From Ilyomonas limi (GTDB taxonomy: Bacteria; Bacteroidota; Bacteroidia; Chitinophagales; Chitinophagaceae), in the NCBI RefSeq assembly GCF_005233845.1, contig NZ_SZQL01000005.1, forward strand, positions 124,001-188,000: a DNA stretch of 64,000 nucleotides, in the 5' to 3' direction. The notes beneath the pieces are model-generated. The model was not told the DNA's origin. It did not search any database and was given only the letters and a program-made list of their open reading frames with translations. This document shows positions 8,296 through 16,805 of this stretch, in pieces. The stretch's first letter is position 1, and every line of letters begins with the position of its first letter. The position numbers and the translations under genes were made by a program.

Positions 8296-10029
8296 CTATT
8301 CCACTTTCACCACTTTCGTCCTTGCGGACACGCCATTTTCATTAAAAGATTCTATGGAAAAATAATAGGTTTGATCAACAGCAAGGCTTTTCAATAGCAG
8401 TGAATTGTTGCCGTACACCATCCACGAGTTGTACAATTTATCAGGTGCAATTCCCCACAATATATTATACCCCTGGCTTCCGGATTGCCGGTCCCAGGTA
8501 ATGGTTGCATCTCTCCGGTCGGTATGACGGTCAACAGCAAGATGCTGTACGGTCGCGGGCGCTTTTCCTTCACCAATACCAAAAATGCGCAAATCGGATA
8601 TAGCCAGGTTAGGCGTTGGCACATGAATGTTTTTATAACGGACATACCTTACCGTTTGCGGAGTGCCTAATTCAACATAATCGTTAGGCACATCTTTAAA
8701 GCTTTGACTTCTATCTACCAATGTCAGCCAATTTGTTCCATCTACAGAGCCTTCCAGTACATACCGGTGATGCATCCCCGGCACTCTGCCATACAGGTTA
8801 GATTTATAATCGTGATAGTTTACCTGAATAGCATACACTTTTGCCGGCTTTTCGATATCAATTGCTATCCATTGCTGGTTATCATTCTGCTTAGCCAGCC
8901 AGAAAGTTTTTACATTTTCATCCACCAGGTTTTGGGCTGTGTACTCATCCTGGTAAGAGGATACTTTTACGGGTTTGTTGTACGACAGCAACATCCAGCC
9001 GGTAAATTCTCCCATCTTGCCGGCAACAGCCGGTGCAAAGTGCGGGTAGTCGCCAAAGGACGTATTGCTATACATCAGCCCATCTTTATCAAAATAGGCA
9101 GGAAACATGCATATCCGCCTTTCCCAGTTTACATTTACGGAAAGCGCCATGGAAGCAAAATGCCAAAACTTGTTATCGGGACCTATTACGGTGCTGCCAT
9201 GACCAGTACCGTTCATAAAGCCGCCGGGTTTGTAAAACACAGGGTTGTTAGGTGCATAATGGTAGGGACCGAGTGGAGAGTCGCTCATATACACCCCATC
9301 GCCATATACATTAAACTCCGTTCCGGGCGCTGCATATTGCATGTAGTATTTATTGTTGTATTTGGTTAGCCAGGCGCCTTCCATATAGCCTTTCAGCACG
9401 GTATCACTATGGTTTTCACCAAACCGTTCCCAGCCATGTTTATCTCCATCCAATTTAAAAAGTTCGTATGTTGAATCGGATGGACGGAAGTGGTTGTCTT
9501 TGTCCAGCTTCTTTGCCCTGATAGGGTACACGTTGGAGGAACCCCAGAACATATATGCCTGGTCGTCATCATCTATAAACAAATCCGGGTCCTGCAGATC
9601 ATTTAAAATAGCAGGCACCGCCTTCCAGTCCCCTTTTGTAGGGTTATCGGTATAGAGCATACTCATAGAGCCCGATGGATCTCCGGTAACATATAAAACA
9701 GAGTCTTTATAGTTATATGCTGCCGGGGCATTGGATCCCTGGAAGTACCACTTCTCCGGTGTAATAAATGTCCAGTTAGTTAAGTCGGCAGAATGCCAAT
9801 ATCCCATCGAGCGGGTAACAAACATATAATACTCCCCTCTGAATTGAACCACCGCCGGATCGGCGCCGGAACGATAAGAAATATTGTCATTCGCATTGTA
9901 AATAGAATAGGTATAATCAATATTGATAGGATTACAATAAGTACTCATTTGCGTGGTTTGCGCCGCAGCACTGTAAAAACAGAAAGCAGGTAGCCAACTA
10001 ATAAAAGATATGATAACTGATCGCTTCAT
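8296..10029 (-). CDS. Secreted glycoside hydrolase family 43 protein with discoidin-like and fibronectin III-like domains
   Basis: 577 residues with a signal peptide ending near AAAQT. Residues about 30-340 form a five-bladed propeller of the GH43 type. Its catalytic acids are visible: the base in GADPAV (D57), the pKa-setting Asp in LQDPDLF (about 147) and the acid in GYMEGAWL (E217). Residues about 345-480 resemble an F5/8 type C carbohydrate-binding domain (AQNLVDENVKTFWLAK, VRYVRYKNIHVP). The last 85 residues resemble a fibronectin type III domain (ATITWDRQSGSQGYNILWG). GH43 enzymes release arabinose, xylose or galactose from plant hemicellulose and pectin; the exact linkage is not readable. 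It is likely periplasmic or surface-exposed. Confidence 0.9.
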   Translation of the reverse strand: MKRSVIISFISWLPAFCFYSAAAQTTQMSTYCNPINIDYTYSIYNANDNISYRSGADPAVVQFRGEYYMFVTRSMGYWHSADLTNWTFITPEKWYFQGSNAPAAYNYKDSVLYVTGDPSGSMSMLYTDNPTKGDWKAVPAILNDLQDPDLFIDDDDQAYMFWGSSNVYPIRAKKLDKDNHFRPSDSTYELFKLDGDKHGWERFGENHSDTVLKGYMEGAWLTKYNNKYYMQYAAPGTEFNVYGDGVYMSDSPLGPYHYAPNNPVFYKPGGFMNGTGHGSTVIGPDNKFWHFASMALSVNVNWERRICMFPAYFDKDGLMYSNTSFGDYPHFAPAVAGKMGEFTGWMLLSYNKPVKVSSYQDEYTAQNLVDENVKTFWLAKQNDNQQWIAIDIEKPAKVYAIQVNYHDYKSNLYGRVPGMHHRYVLEGSVDGTNWLTLVDRSQSFKDVPNDYVELGTPQTVRYVRYKNIHVPTPNLAISDLRIFGIGEGKAPATVQHLAVDRHTDRRDATITWDRQSGSQGYNILWGIAPDKLYNSWMVYGNNSLLLKSLAVDQTYYFSIESFNENGVSARTKVVKVE

Positions 10030-10270
10030 ATATGTCTGTATTAAGAATAAAACTTTGTTTAGGATTGCTTTTTTGAATAAGCCTATAACTTCACTTATTT
10101 ATGCTAAAACGCTTCAAAAATTTTCAAATCCCATCCTTCGCGGAATTGGTTAGCACATCCGGAAGTAAAGGATAAAAAACTTTCAAAATTATGTTGAATG
10201 CCCGTTCAAAACAAGGTATGCTGTAAAAGGTATAAATGTTGAGTGTTTTACATCTGTGCGCCGTAAGTTC

Positions 10271-11014
10271 CTAAAAGTAACGGGCTACTTTTTGCAATTC
10301 GGCTTCAATTTCCTTCTGCTTGTTTTCGCCGGCTAAGAGAAACGAGTTCTTAGTTGTACTGAGCTTTTCTTTTGCGAGATTAATGTCTTGTGTGAACGCA
10401 TTAATCTCACTCTTTAAGGCGTTGATGCGCAAGGTTAATTGCTGCAATTCTTCTGCTTTTTGCTGTATTAACTGCTCTTTGGGGCGTACTTCTTTATTGT
10501 ATTGCAGCGCTTGTGCACTTTGAAAAGCATTCATATCCCTCCCAATAATATTCAGGTATTCCTGCCCCGTAGATAGCAGCTTTTCTTTAGTAAGCCCGCT
10601 GTTCTTTAAAATATTAAATGCCGTTTTGTATTTCAATGCTTCATCCTGTATATCATCAATGTCCAGCTTACTATCCACAAATTCTTTAAAGTCTGCCCCC
10701 TGAAAAAACGGATTGGTCCTATTCGCATCATCTATCAATTTTTCAAAATACTGTTGATGCTCAGGCAGCGGTTTAGATATAGTGCCGGAAGGCGAATACG
10801 TTGGTATTTGATTGGAAATATCCGGTGTTTTGCTTTCCCCATCAATTAATGGATGATGTGCATTTTCGCCCGCCGGCGGCACTGTTGCAGGTGCTGCCGG
10901 TTGAGCAGGTTGTGCAGCAGGGGCAGCAGGTGTATTGCCCTTTGCGGCTTCCTTCTTTTTAGCATCCTCATCAAACTCAACAAAGGGCGTTAATAACTGC
11001 TTTAAAAAGCTCAT
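10271..11014 (-). CDS. Coiled-coil protein of the kinase/phosphatase/vWA block, function unknown
   Basis: 247 residues, not assigned to a named family. It starts with MSFLKQLLTPFVEFDEDAKK, a possible amphipathic anchor, and has no signal peptide. A Pro/Ala-rich linker covers about residues 27-50. A helical core (HQQYFEKLIDDANRTNPFF, then FVDSKLDIDDIQDEALKYK) is followed by a long predicted coiled coil over roughly the last 80 residues (EQLIQQKAEELQQLTLRI, KEIEAELQKVARYF). Its start lies three bases after the stop of the Ppx/GppA-like gene, so the two are almost certainly co-transcribed. The coiled coil suggests a structural or adaptor partner, which is inference. Confidence 0.8.
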   Translation of the reverse strand: MSFLKQLLTPFVEFDEDAKKKEAAKGNTPAAPAAQPAQPAAPATVPPAGENAHHPLIDGESKTPDISNQIPTYSPSGTISKPLPEHQQYFEKLIDDANRTNPFFQGADFKEFVDSKLDIDDIQDEALKYKTAFNILKNSGLTKEKLLSTGQEYLNIIGRDMNAFQSAQALQYNKEVRPKEQLIQQKAEELQQLTLRINALKSEINAFTQDINLAKEKLSTTKNSFLLAGENKQKEIEAELQKVARYF

Positions 11015-11017
11015 AAT

Positions 11018-12031
11018 TTATCTGGTATTTAGGCTTAATAAAAAGCCGATGGTAAAGTTGGCATCCCAGTCAAACACAAAGGTATCAGTATTGGTAGCCT
11101 CGGCTACTCCTTTGTAAATATTCAATCCCGAAGCCATTTTTTTATCGGCAGCGGTGTAAGCACCGGGGGCATTTAATACGGTATATTTTTCTTCGCCGTT
11201 ACGGTTTTGTTTTGCCAGCGTAAAAGGAACACCGCCTATAATAAAGCCCACATTGCGCTTGTTTTGGGGGATTTTGCTTGCCCCTGCTTTTACATCATTG
11301 TACACCTGGTCGTCAGGGGTACCTTTTTCGTAATACTTGGCTCCCGGTAATTCCATTGTCTTTACTGTACCATTATCCGACCAGGAAACTTTGGTATTAC
11401 CCGAACCAATATCTATCATAAAAGAGTTGTCTCTGAAAGGAGGCGGCACAGTAGCAATAAAGCCATATTTAGCCTCTTCATCGGCAGTTACCCTGTTTAC
11501 TACGTAACCCAGCTTTTGCAGTTCGTTGCTGATGATAGTGGTCTTTGGCTCTTTTTGTGCCCCGGACGAAATAACAAAGTGCATGTTCTTGCCCGAAACA
11601 CCTTTATCAAACATAGACGATAGATATTTTTTCAAACCGGCTCTTATATCCTCTGTAGTTGCCAAGCCTTCATAAGCAAGGGATTCTCCAAAGTCTTTGG
11701 ATACAATTTCCCAACGCTTTTGATCGTCCATATTTATAACAAACGAGTTAAAGCCTGTGGCACCTACTTCTACCACGCCGCGCAAGGTTCCGTTTACAGG
11801 TTTTTCCGGTGTGTAATTGAATGAGCGCGAAGTAGTATTTGCGCTGTTGGCAGAAGATGCTGCACCGCTGTTGCTTGTAGTATCTTTATTGTCGTTGGCA
11901 GCAGTATTAGTTTGCTCTGTGGTAGCAGTATCACCATTGCCTGCGCCGGATAGCCGGGGCTTTATGGCAAAATAGGCAAGTATGGCTATGATTAAAAGAA
12001 TGGCAATAATGCCTGCCGGTTTAAGTCTCAT
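11018..12031 (-). CDS. Membrane-anchored Ppx/GppA-like (ASKHA-fold) protein
   Basis: 337 residues. Residues 6-24 are one membrane helix. Residues 28-72 are a Ser/Asn/Thr-rich linker. The rest reads like the first domain of exopolyphosphatase/pppGpp phosphohydrolases. VEVGATGFNSFVI (88-99) matches the phosphate-1 loop (Ppx: DLGSNSFH). VISSGAQKEP parallels the family's TSALREA motif. ADEEAKYG (183-190) carries the catalytic-type glutamate of GEEEAR. IDIGSGNTKVSW (206-217) matches the phosphate-2 loop DIGGGSTE. The usual C-terminal HD domain is absent. No signal cleavage site is seen; the domain's side of the membrane is not certain. It sits between the kinase and the coiled-coil gene, 60 bases after the kinase stop. 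Assignment is by motif reading, and enzymatic activity is not established. Confidence 0.7.
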   Translation of the reverse strand: MRLKPAGIIAILLIIAILAYFAIKPRLSGAGNGDTATTEQTNTAANDNKDTTSNSGAASSANSANTTSRSFNYTPEKPVNGTLRGVVEVGATGFNSFVINMDDQKRWEIVSKDFGESLAYEGLATTEDIRAGLKKYLSSMFDKGVSGKNMHFVISSGAQKEPKTTIISNELQKLGYVVNRVTADEEAKYGFIATVPPPFRDNSFMIDIGSGNTKVSWSDNGTVKTMELPGAKYYEKGTPDDQVYNDVKAGASKIPQNKRNVGFIIGGVPFTLAKQNRNGEEKYTVLNAPGAYTAADKKMASGLNIYKGVAEATNTDTFVFDWDANFTIGFLLSLNTR

Positions 12032-12091
12032 AATATAGTGTTTTTTGTTTGTGTACTAATAAATTGAAAGTAACTTTTAGTCAACTTTATC

Positions 12092-13645
12092 TTACTTATT
12101 TGCCATTGTAACTACAACTACTCTTCCACCTTCCTCATTAGACAGCAACAGTCTTTTGCCATCTGTAATATCTACCATTGTACCTATGGGTATTTCTTTA
12201 TTTTCTGTAAGGTCTTTCAGCGAGGTTAATTTTTGATTGACGAGCACCCATTTTCCATTGTAAAAAGTAAAATATCCTACCGGCACTTTTTGTGCTGCGG
12301 TTAGCTTTTCGTTGCGTACTACGTTCCGGTTTACATGCCATTGAAATAAGTACTGATTGTTGTACACCATCAGCCGGTGGTTTTCGGGCTTCCATATCGT
12401 TGGCTTGAACTGATAATACAAATCCAGCACCGGCAACGTGCCCTTAACGGGCGTGCCGCAAAACGGGCATTTGGGCGATGCCGTATTATCAAAAACAAAC
12501 CATTGCTGATCGCACTGCGGATTACTGCAAGGCTGCATGAGATCGGTGGTTTTGAGCAAAGCCTGCTCCCACGCATCGGCATTTGGCCGTAGGTTGGGAT
12601 TATGCAAACCGGTTATAAAGGCCTGGTTGAATAGATCTTTTAAATATGGTCCGGTAATCGTGTAGGGCAATTTGTTTACATCTGCCCACGGCAATGCATA
12701 CTTAGAACCCTGGTCCAGTTTAGGCCGGTTGGAAGTATCTGTTGGATGCTCAATAAACAGTGCTTTTTTACCCATGGATAATAAGTCATCCTGCTCGGTA
12801 TCCAGCGAATTGACCTTGCCACCTTTGAGTGGATGGCGGTATAGCAAATACATGTAAATCATCACTGCCAGCGCATGTAAATCGGTAGTGCGGTTGGCAT
12901 GCTTACGGTTGGGGTCTCGTATATCCAAATGCTTGGTAGCTAATACTTCCGGTGCAATAAAGTCTGCTGTGCCAATAACGTCCGGCGGATACAAGCCCGG
13001 CACTACCAGTCCATCAATATCTATAATGGTGGCCGACCGGGTTACGGGATCAATTAATACATTTTTATACGATAAATCGGAGTGCGCCAGACCTGCGGCG
13101 TGTAAGCGTTTAACGCCCCTTGCTATTTTCACGCAAATCTGGAAGTAACTCAGCCAGTTGCCTAATTCACTTTTATCCAGCCGTAAGCTAAAGTTCTGAT
13201 TTCTAAACTTTGCCGATGCAAACCATAAACCTTCTTTTTCTTTTCCTTTAATACCATCGCTGGCAGCATATCCTTTTTTAAAAAAATAATTCTTATTGTA
13301 TGCCGGTACAATCAGTCCCACTTTACCATCTGCCTCCACCATATCTGTAGGCCAACAATACAGTTCTTTGAAGTAATCGCCGCCTTCGCGGTTGAAAAAA
13401 CTATCATAGTATTGTGTTACCAATTTCTTCAATCGTTCGCGCGAGTTATAATCCTGTTTGTCCCGGTAAAAAGCGACAACATAAGACTTATCGGGACCGA
13501 AATACACATCTTTCATTCCGCCCCGCATGGGTTCCCCATTATCTACATACTCGTATGTTTTACCAGTATTGATAATGGATGATACCAACTTTATATTAGT
13601 TGCCCTGTGGCTTGTATTACTCGTAAAATTACTTAGGTAACTCAC
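12092..13645 (-). CDS. Protein kinase with C-terminal zinc ribbon (YegI / TerY-P triad type)
   Basis: 517 residues. The kinase core shows a glycine-rich loop region (MRGGMKDVYFG, about 40-50), catalytic loop HSDLSYKN (188-195), a DFG equivalent DIDG (209-212) and an activation-end motif GTADFIAPE (225-233). The beta-3 lysine is not in a standard VAIK context (VVAFYRDK). The last part carries a zinc ribbon with C373, C378, C393 and C396, then about 115 residues rich in beta strands. This resembles the kinases paired with a vWA protein and a PP2C phosphatase (E. coli yegI-yegK-yegL and the TerY-P triad). It is probably a serine/threonine kinase. Translation starts at an ATG, 188 bases after the PP2C stop, so a separate promoter is possible. 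Confidence 0.85.
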   Translation of the reverse strand: MSYLSNFTSNTSHRATNIKLVSSIINTGKTYEYVDNGEPMRGGMKDVYFGPDKSYVVAFYRDKQDYNSRERLKKLVTQYYDSFFNREGGDYFKELYCWPTDMVEADGKVGLIVPAYNKNYFFKKGYAASDGIKGKEKEGLWFASAKFRNQNFSLRLDKSELGNWLSYFQICVKIARGVKRLHAAGLAHSDLSYKNVLIDPVTRSATIIDIDGLVVPGLYPPDVIGTADFIAPEVLATKHLDIRDPNRKHANRTTDLHALAVMIYMYLLYRHPLKGGKVNSLDTEQDDLLSMGKKALFIEHPTDTSNRPKLDQGSKYALPWADVNKLPYTITGPYLKDLFNQAFITGLHNPNLRPNADAWEQALLKTTDLMQPCSNPQCDQQWFVFDNTASPKCPFCGTPVKGTLPVLDLYYQFKPTIWKPENHRLMVYNNQYLFQWHVNRNVVRNEKLTAAQKVPVGYFTFYNGKWVLVNQKLTSLKDLTENKEIPIGTMVDITDGKRLLLSNEEGGRVVVVTMANK

Positions 13646-13794
13646 ACCTGTTATTTTATAAAATTGATTTATTTATAAACTTTATTTATTACACAATTGC
13701 CATTATTAATAAACTTCCTCTTAATTCCTTCAGATGACTGCACATCTTAATAAGCGTGTGATTGATGAATTCTATATTAGCGTAAAGCAACTAT

Positions 13795-13824
13795 CGTCAT
13801 TGCTTCACGCTGCTCGCAATGATG
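13795..13824. repeat. Dispersed repeat of the CATTGCGA..GAAGCAATG type
   Basis: On the minus strand this 30-base stretch reads CATCATTGCGAGCAGCGTG then AAGCAATGACG, with inverted CATTGC/GCAATG ends. A shorter relative is at 34824-34842. It lies in the 188-base gap between the PP2C and kinase genes. Confidence 0.6.
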
Positions 13825-13833
13825 ATTCTTCAT

Positions 13834-15240
13834 TCAAAACACAATTGCCAGCGTTCTGTCGTCATGATTGCCGGCACTCCAAAAGTCCATCCATCGCGAA
13901 AACTGGTCTGTGATGTTTTCGTTATCCGGCTGTAGTTCAACGCTTACTCCATCTTCATTTTTACCATTCAGATCGGCTAAAAATGCTTTCCATTTTTTAA
14001 TATCGGGCAGGCTTGCTTCTACCACAAACTTGGGATCGTAAATGCCATCCGTCATCATAATTAAATAAGCAAAGTCATCCAGTAGCTTAAAGCCAAACCG
14101 TGTAGCAAACTTGTCGCTTTTAAAGATCTCCGGCATCGTTATAAATCTTGTTCCACCGCCAAATTCGCCCACATCCAGCCAGTTCATTAGTATTACTTCC
14201 GATATATCTTTGTTGAGCACTGCTATCGGGCAATCACCCACACCAAACGAAAGCAATGCATAGCCGGCATCATACTTTTTAAACAAGGTAAATATTAGCG
14301 TGCTGCTCAAATCTTTTAACGTAATGCCTTCTTTTGTTGCAAACTCCTGTAATTTCTTATGTACCTGCAAGGCGCATTTGCCAAGTGTATTATATACAAA
14401 ATGAGTCAGGTTTTTTTTTGTGTCCGCACTGGCATTACCCATGTGCTCGTGCAGCAATTCATCAAAAGCTGCCATGCTTTCTATAGAAGTGCTTTCATCA
14501 AAATAGCCCACTACTTCGTTGCACGCCATGGCAGAACCTTTTCTCGATAACTTAGCACTACCCGCACCATCTGCCACTACCACGATGCTCCAGCCATTAT
14601 CCAAATCTTTAAAAGCAAAATCATCCTCTCGGCAGGAACCGATGTTTGCATGAGAACGCCCCCGCTTGGAAGAAACCAGAATATGTCTATCGCCCAGGGG
14701 AGCAAACTCGGTTATATTGTCTTCTTTCCAAAAAGGATCATTCCTGTCACTTTCAATATTCTTCCACAAGCTTTTAGGGTCGGGATTAATAATTAGTGTA
14801 ATGATCTTTTCATTAAAAGGTGCCACTTCCGGCTGCCCTTCTATTTTAAATTTGAACTTTGCTTTTATATCGCCGCTTTGCGTTGGGACGCCGGTAATTT
14901 GTTTTGTTTGTTCATCATACCGCAGGCCTACTTCCTGTAGTCCTTCCCATTCAAAGGTTGTTATATCTTTCCACTGCAGCTTATCAAAGTCAAACTTTGT
15001 TTCGTACGGCTTTCCTACCGTAGCATTCAATACGCGAACGGGCTGTTGCCTTATTTCAGCTATCCGGTCTTCCAGTTTCCATTTAGCCATAAGCCCATTC
15101 TGATTTTGAATAATAGTATTAATTGCAGCTATGTTTTGTTCATCCTGTATAAAGGCATCCAATACATCCATCCTGCTGGCAGGAATTGGCATATTATTGC
15201 TTTTAAACAGGTTGGTCACAAATTGTTTTGCATCCTCCAT
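13834..15240 (-). CDS. PP2C-family protein phosphatase with N-terminal Ig-like domain
   Basis: 468 residues from the ATG at 15240; a GTG at 15306 would add 22 residues of unlikely sequence. After a helical N-terminus, residues about 70-152 look like a cadherin/He_PIG-type Ig domain (LRYDEQTKQITGVPTQSGD). The PP2C domain then shows its metal-binding aspartates: GSCREDDFAF, VVVADGAGSAKLSRKGSAMA, STLIFTLF, GVGDCPIAVL, MMTDGIYDP and HDDRTLAIVF. It should dephosphorylate Ser/Thr residues, most simply on targets of the neighbouring kinase. No signal peptide is seen, so it is probably cytoplasmic. It starts about 90 bases after the vWA stop. Confidence 0.87.
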   Translation of the reverse strand: MEDAKQFVTNLFKSNNMPIPASRMDVLDAFIQDEQNIAAINTIIQNQNGLMAKWKLEDRIAEIRQQPVRVLNATVGKPYETKFDFDKLQWKDITTFEWEGLQEVGLRYDEQTKQITGVPTQSGDIKAKFKFKIEGQPEVAPFNEKIITLIINPDPKSLWKNIESDRNDPFWKEDNITEFAPLGDRHILVSSKRGRSHANIGSCREDDFAFKDLDNGWSIVVVADGAGSAKLSRKGSAMACNEVVGYFDESTSIESMAAFDELLHEHMGNASADTKKNLTHFVYNTLGKCALQVHKKLQEFATKEGITLKDLSSTLIFTLFKKYDAGYALLSFGVGDCPIAVLNKDISEVILMNWLDVGEFGGGTRFITMPEIFKSDKFATRFGFKLLDDFAYLIMMTDGIYDPKFVVEASLPDIKKWKAFLADLNGKNEDGVSVELQPDNENITDQFSRWMDFWSAGNHDDRTLAIVF

Positions 15241-15332
15241 CCGGTGCTGTTTGCTTATATATGCAGCATGGATGAAAAGATATTTACCGATAAAATACCT
15301 TTTCACCCGTACTGTTCTCTATTTTTAATAGT

Positions 15333-15971
15333 TTATGTAACAATATTCAGTTCGGAAGGCGGCGGCGGCAATTCGCCAAGACCACTCACTTCTTTACCAG
15401 CATCTTCAATTCTGGTAGAAGTAACCCCAATGGAAGCAGATACCCATGTAAAGAATTTGGAGATGCTGTTGCTATCGGCAGTATCCAGGCTTACTACGTT
15501 TTCTGTTATCTGTTTCAACAGGTTAGCATCTGCTCCGCTGCCGGCAGCGCAGGCAACGGTATAAGCTGTTTTGCGCTTTTTGTATTCTTCCAGCCCGCTT
15601 TGCCAGTCGTCTGTTGGTATCCCATCGGTCATAATAAACACCAGGGGTTTCCAGTCACCTTTTTGCTCGGCAGTTGTTTTCGTCACTTCGCTATCAATGC
15701 AGGTGGCTACAAGTTTTAGCCCTTCCCCCAAAGCAGTAGTGCCCGAGGCTTTGATGTCCACCATTTGAAAAGAGGCAAGGTCTGTAAGCGGCACTACCTG
15801 CCTGGCGGTACTGTCGAACGTAATAATACTGATAAAAGCGGTTTCAATCGCCTGCGGATTTTGCCGCAGCGAACTAATCATTACCTGCACTCCGTTTTTC
15901 ACCGCTTCAATAGGCTCGCCGGTCATGGAGCCGGAAGTGTCTAATAACAAATACACGGGTAATCTTCTCAT
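15333..15971 (-). CDS. TerY/YegL-like von Willebrand factor A domain protein
   Basis: 212 residues forming essentially one vWA domain. The metal-ion-dependent adhesion site is complete: DTSGS (D11, S13, S15), the threonine in KASGTTALG (about 78) and the aspartate in IMTDGIPTDDW (D116). No signal peptide or membrane helix is present. Cytoplasmic vWA proteins of this length are typical of the TerY/YegL family encoded with a PP2C phosphatase and a kinase, where the vWA protein is thought to organise a metal-dependent signalling complex. It is the first gene of the block, with a 284-base upstream region shared with the divergent msrA-like gene. Confidence 0.9.
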   Translation of the reverse strand: MRRLPVYLLLDTSGSMTGEPIEAVKNGVQVMISSLRQNPQAIETAFISIITFDSTARQVVPLTDLASFQMVDIKASGTTALGEGLKLVATCIDSEVTKTTAEQKGDWKPLVFIMTDGIPTDDWQSGLEEYKKRKTAYTVACAAGSGADANLLKQITENVVSLDTADSNSISKFFTWVSASIGVTSTRIEDAGKEVSGLGELPPPPSELNIVT

Positions 15972-16220
15972 TGTTTTAACTATTTATGGTTTATAGGAAG
16001 AGGTACAGCAATGGATATATTTTAAATAGCAACACCCCTTTGGCTCCTGTAGCATAGAAGTATGCAAATTCTGCGCCTACCTGAAGCCCAGCTTTTGCCT
16101 GAGCAAAAGAAATATGGCGACTGCTACCTTATAATTTTAATTCTATAAATATTGTATCATATAAACTGTAGGTTTCAACAATAGGATACATTCTTACTTT
16201 TACCTGAAAAAACGCCTGGC

Positions 16221-16250
16221 TTGTACAAAATGCAAAGTCGTTTAATTTTG
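16221..16250 (+). promoter_or_regulatory. Complete Bacteroidota promoter (TTG-N19-TAATTTTG) of the msrA-like gene
   Basis: TTG at 16221-16223, 19 bases, then TAATTTTG at 16243-16250, an exact TAnnTTTG. The ATG at 16256 is only five bases downstream, so the transcript is probably leaderless. Confidence 0.7.
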
Positions 16251-16255
16251 TAGCA

Positions 16256-16768
16256 ATGCACGAACACATCCTGAGAATAGGTTTGGGCGGCGGCTGCCAC
16301 TGGTGTACAGAGGCTGTATTTCTTTCCCTGAAAGGCGTGCAGGAAGTGAAGCAGGGCTGGATTGCAGCGCAGCCACCCAATAACACTTTTTCTGAAGCAG
16401 TTATCGTTACCTACGACTCCGCAATTATTACTTTAACAGATTTGATTGCCATTCATCTCTTTACACATGCTTCCACTTCCAACCATTCCATGCGCCACAA
16501 ATACCGCTCGGCAGTGTACTGGTTTAATGCAGAAGAGGAGGCAGTAATAAAAGCGATTATAAGAGATTTACAATCCCATTTCAATGAGCCGCTCATTACA
16601 CAAGTACTTCCTTTTGCAGCATTTAAAACCTCGTTGCCCGAGCATCTCAACTATTATTACAACAACCCGGAGAAGCCTTTCTGCGCGGTATATATCAGCC
16701 CCAAACTAGAGTTGCTCAAAACGAAGTTTGCTCCGCTCACCCGCCCGGCCGAAGCAGAGAAATTATAA
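16256..16768 (+). CDS. Divergent MsrA-like peptide methionine sulfoxide reductase
   Basis: 170 residues, the usual MsrA length. GGGCHWCTEAVFLSLKGV near the N-terminus corresponds to the MsrA active-site GCFWG/C region with the catalytic cysteine. The C-terminal part FKTSLPEHLNYYYNNPEKPFC aligns without gaps to the family motif around AEDYHQxYYxxNP. In this copy the Glu-Asp pair before the histidine is replaced by Leu-Pro and the following Gln by Leu. MsrA reduces methionine-S-sulfoxide in proteins. The altered motif could mean reduced or changed activity. It has its own promoter and diverges from the vWA gene. Confidence 0.8.
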   Translation: MHEHILRIGLGGGCHWCTEAVFLSLKGVQEVKQGWIAAQPPNNTFSEAVIVTYDSAIITLTDLIAIHLFTHASTSNHSMRHKYRSAVYWFNAEEEAVIKAIIRDLQSHFNEPLITQVLPFAAFKTSLPEHLNYYYNNPEKPFCAVYISPKLELLKTKFAPLTRPAEAEKL

Positions 16769-16805
16769 ACTTCGCCCGCTTGTAAAAATTGTTTTATAAG
16801 AAGAT

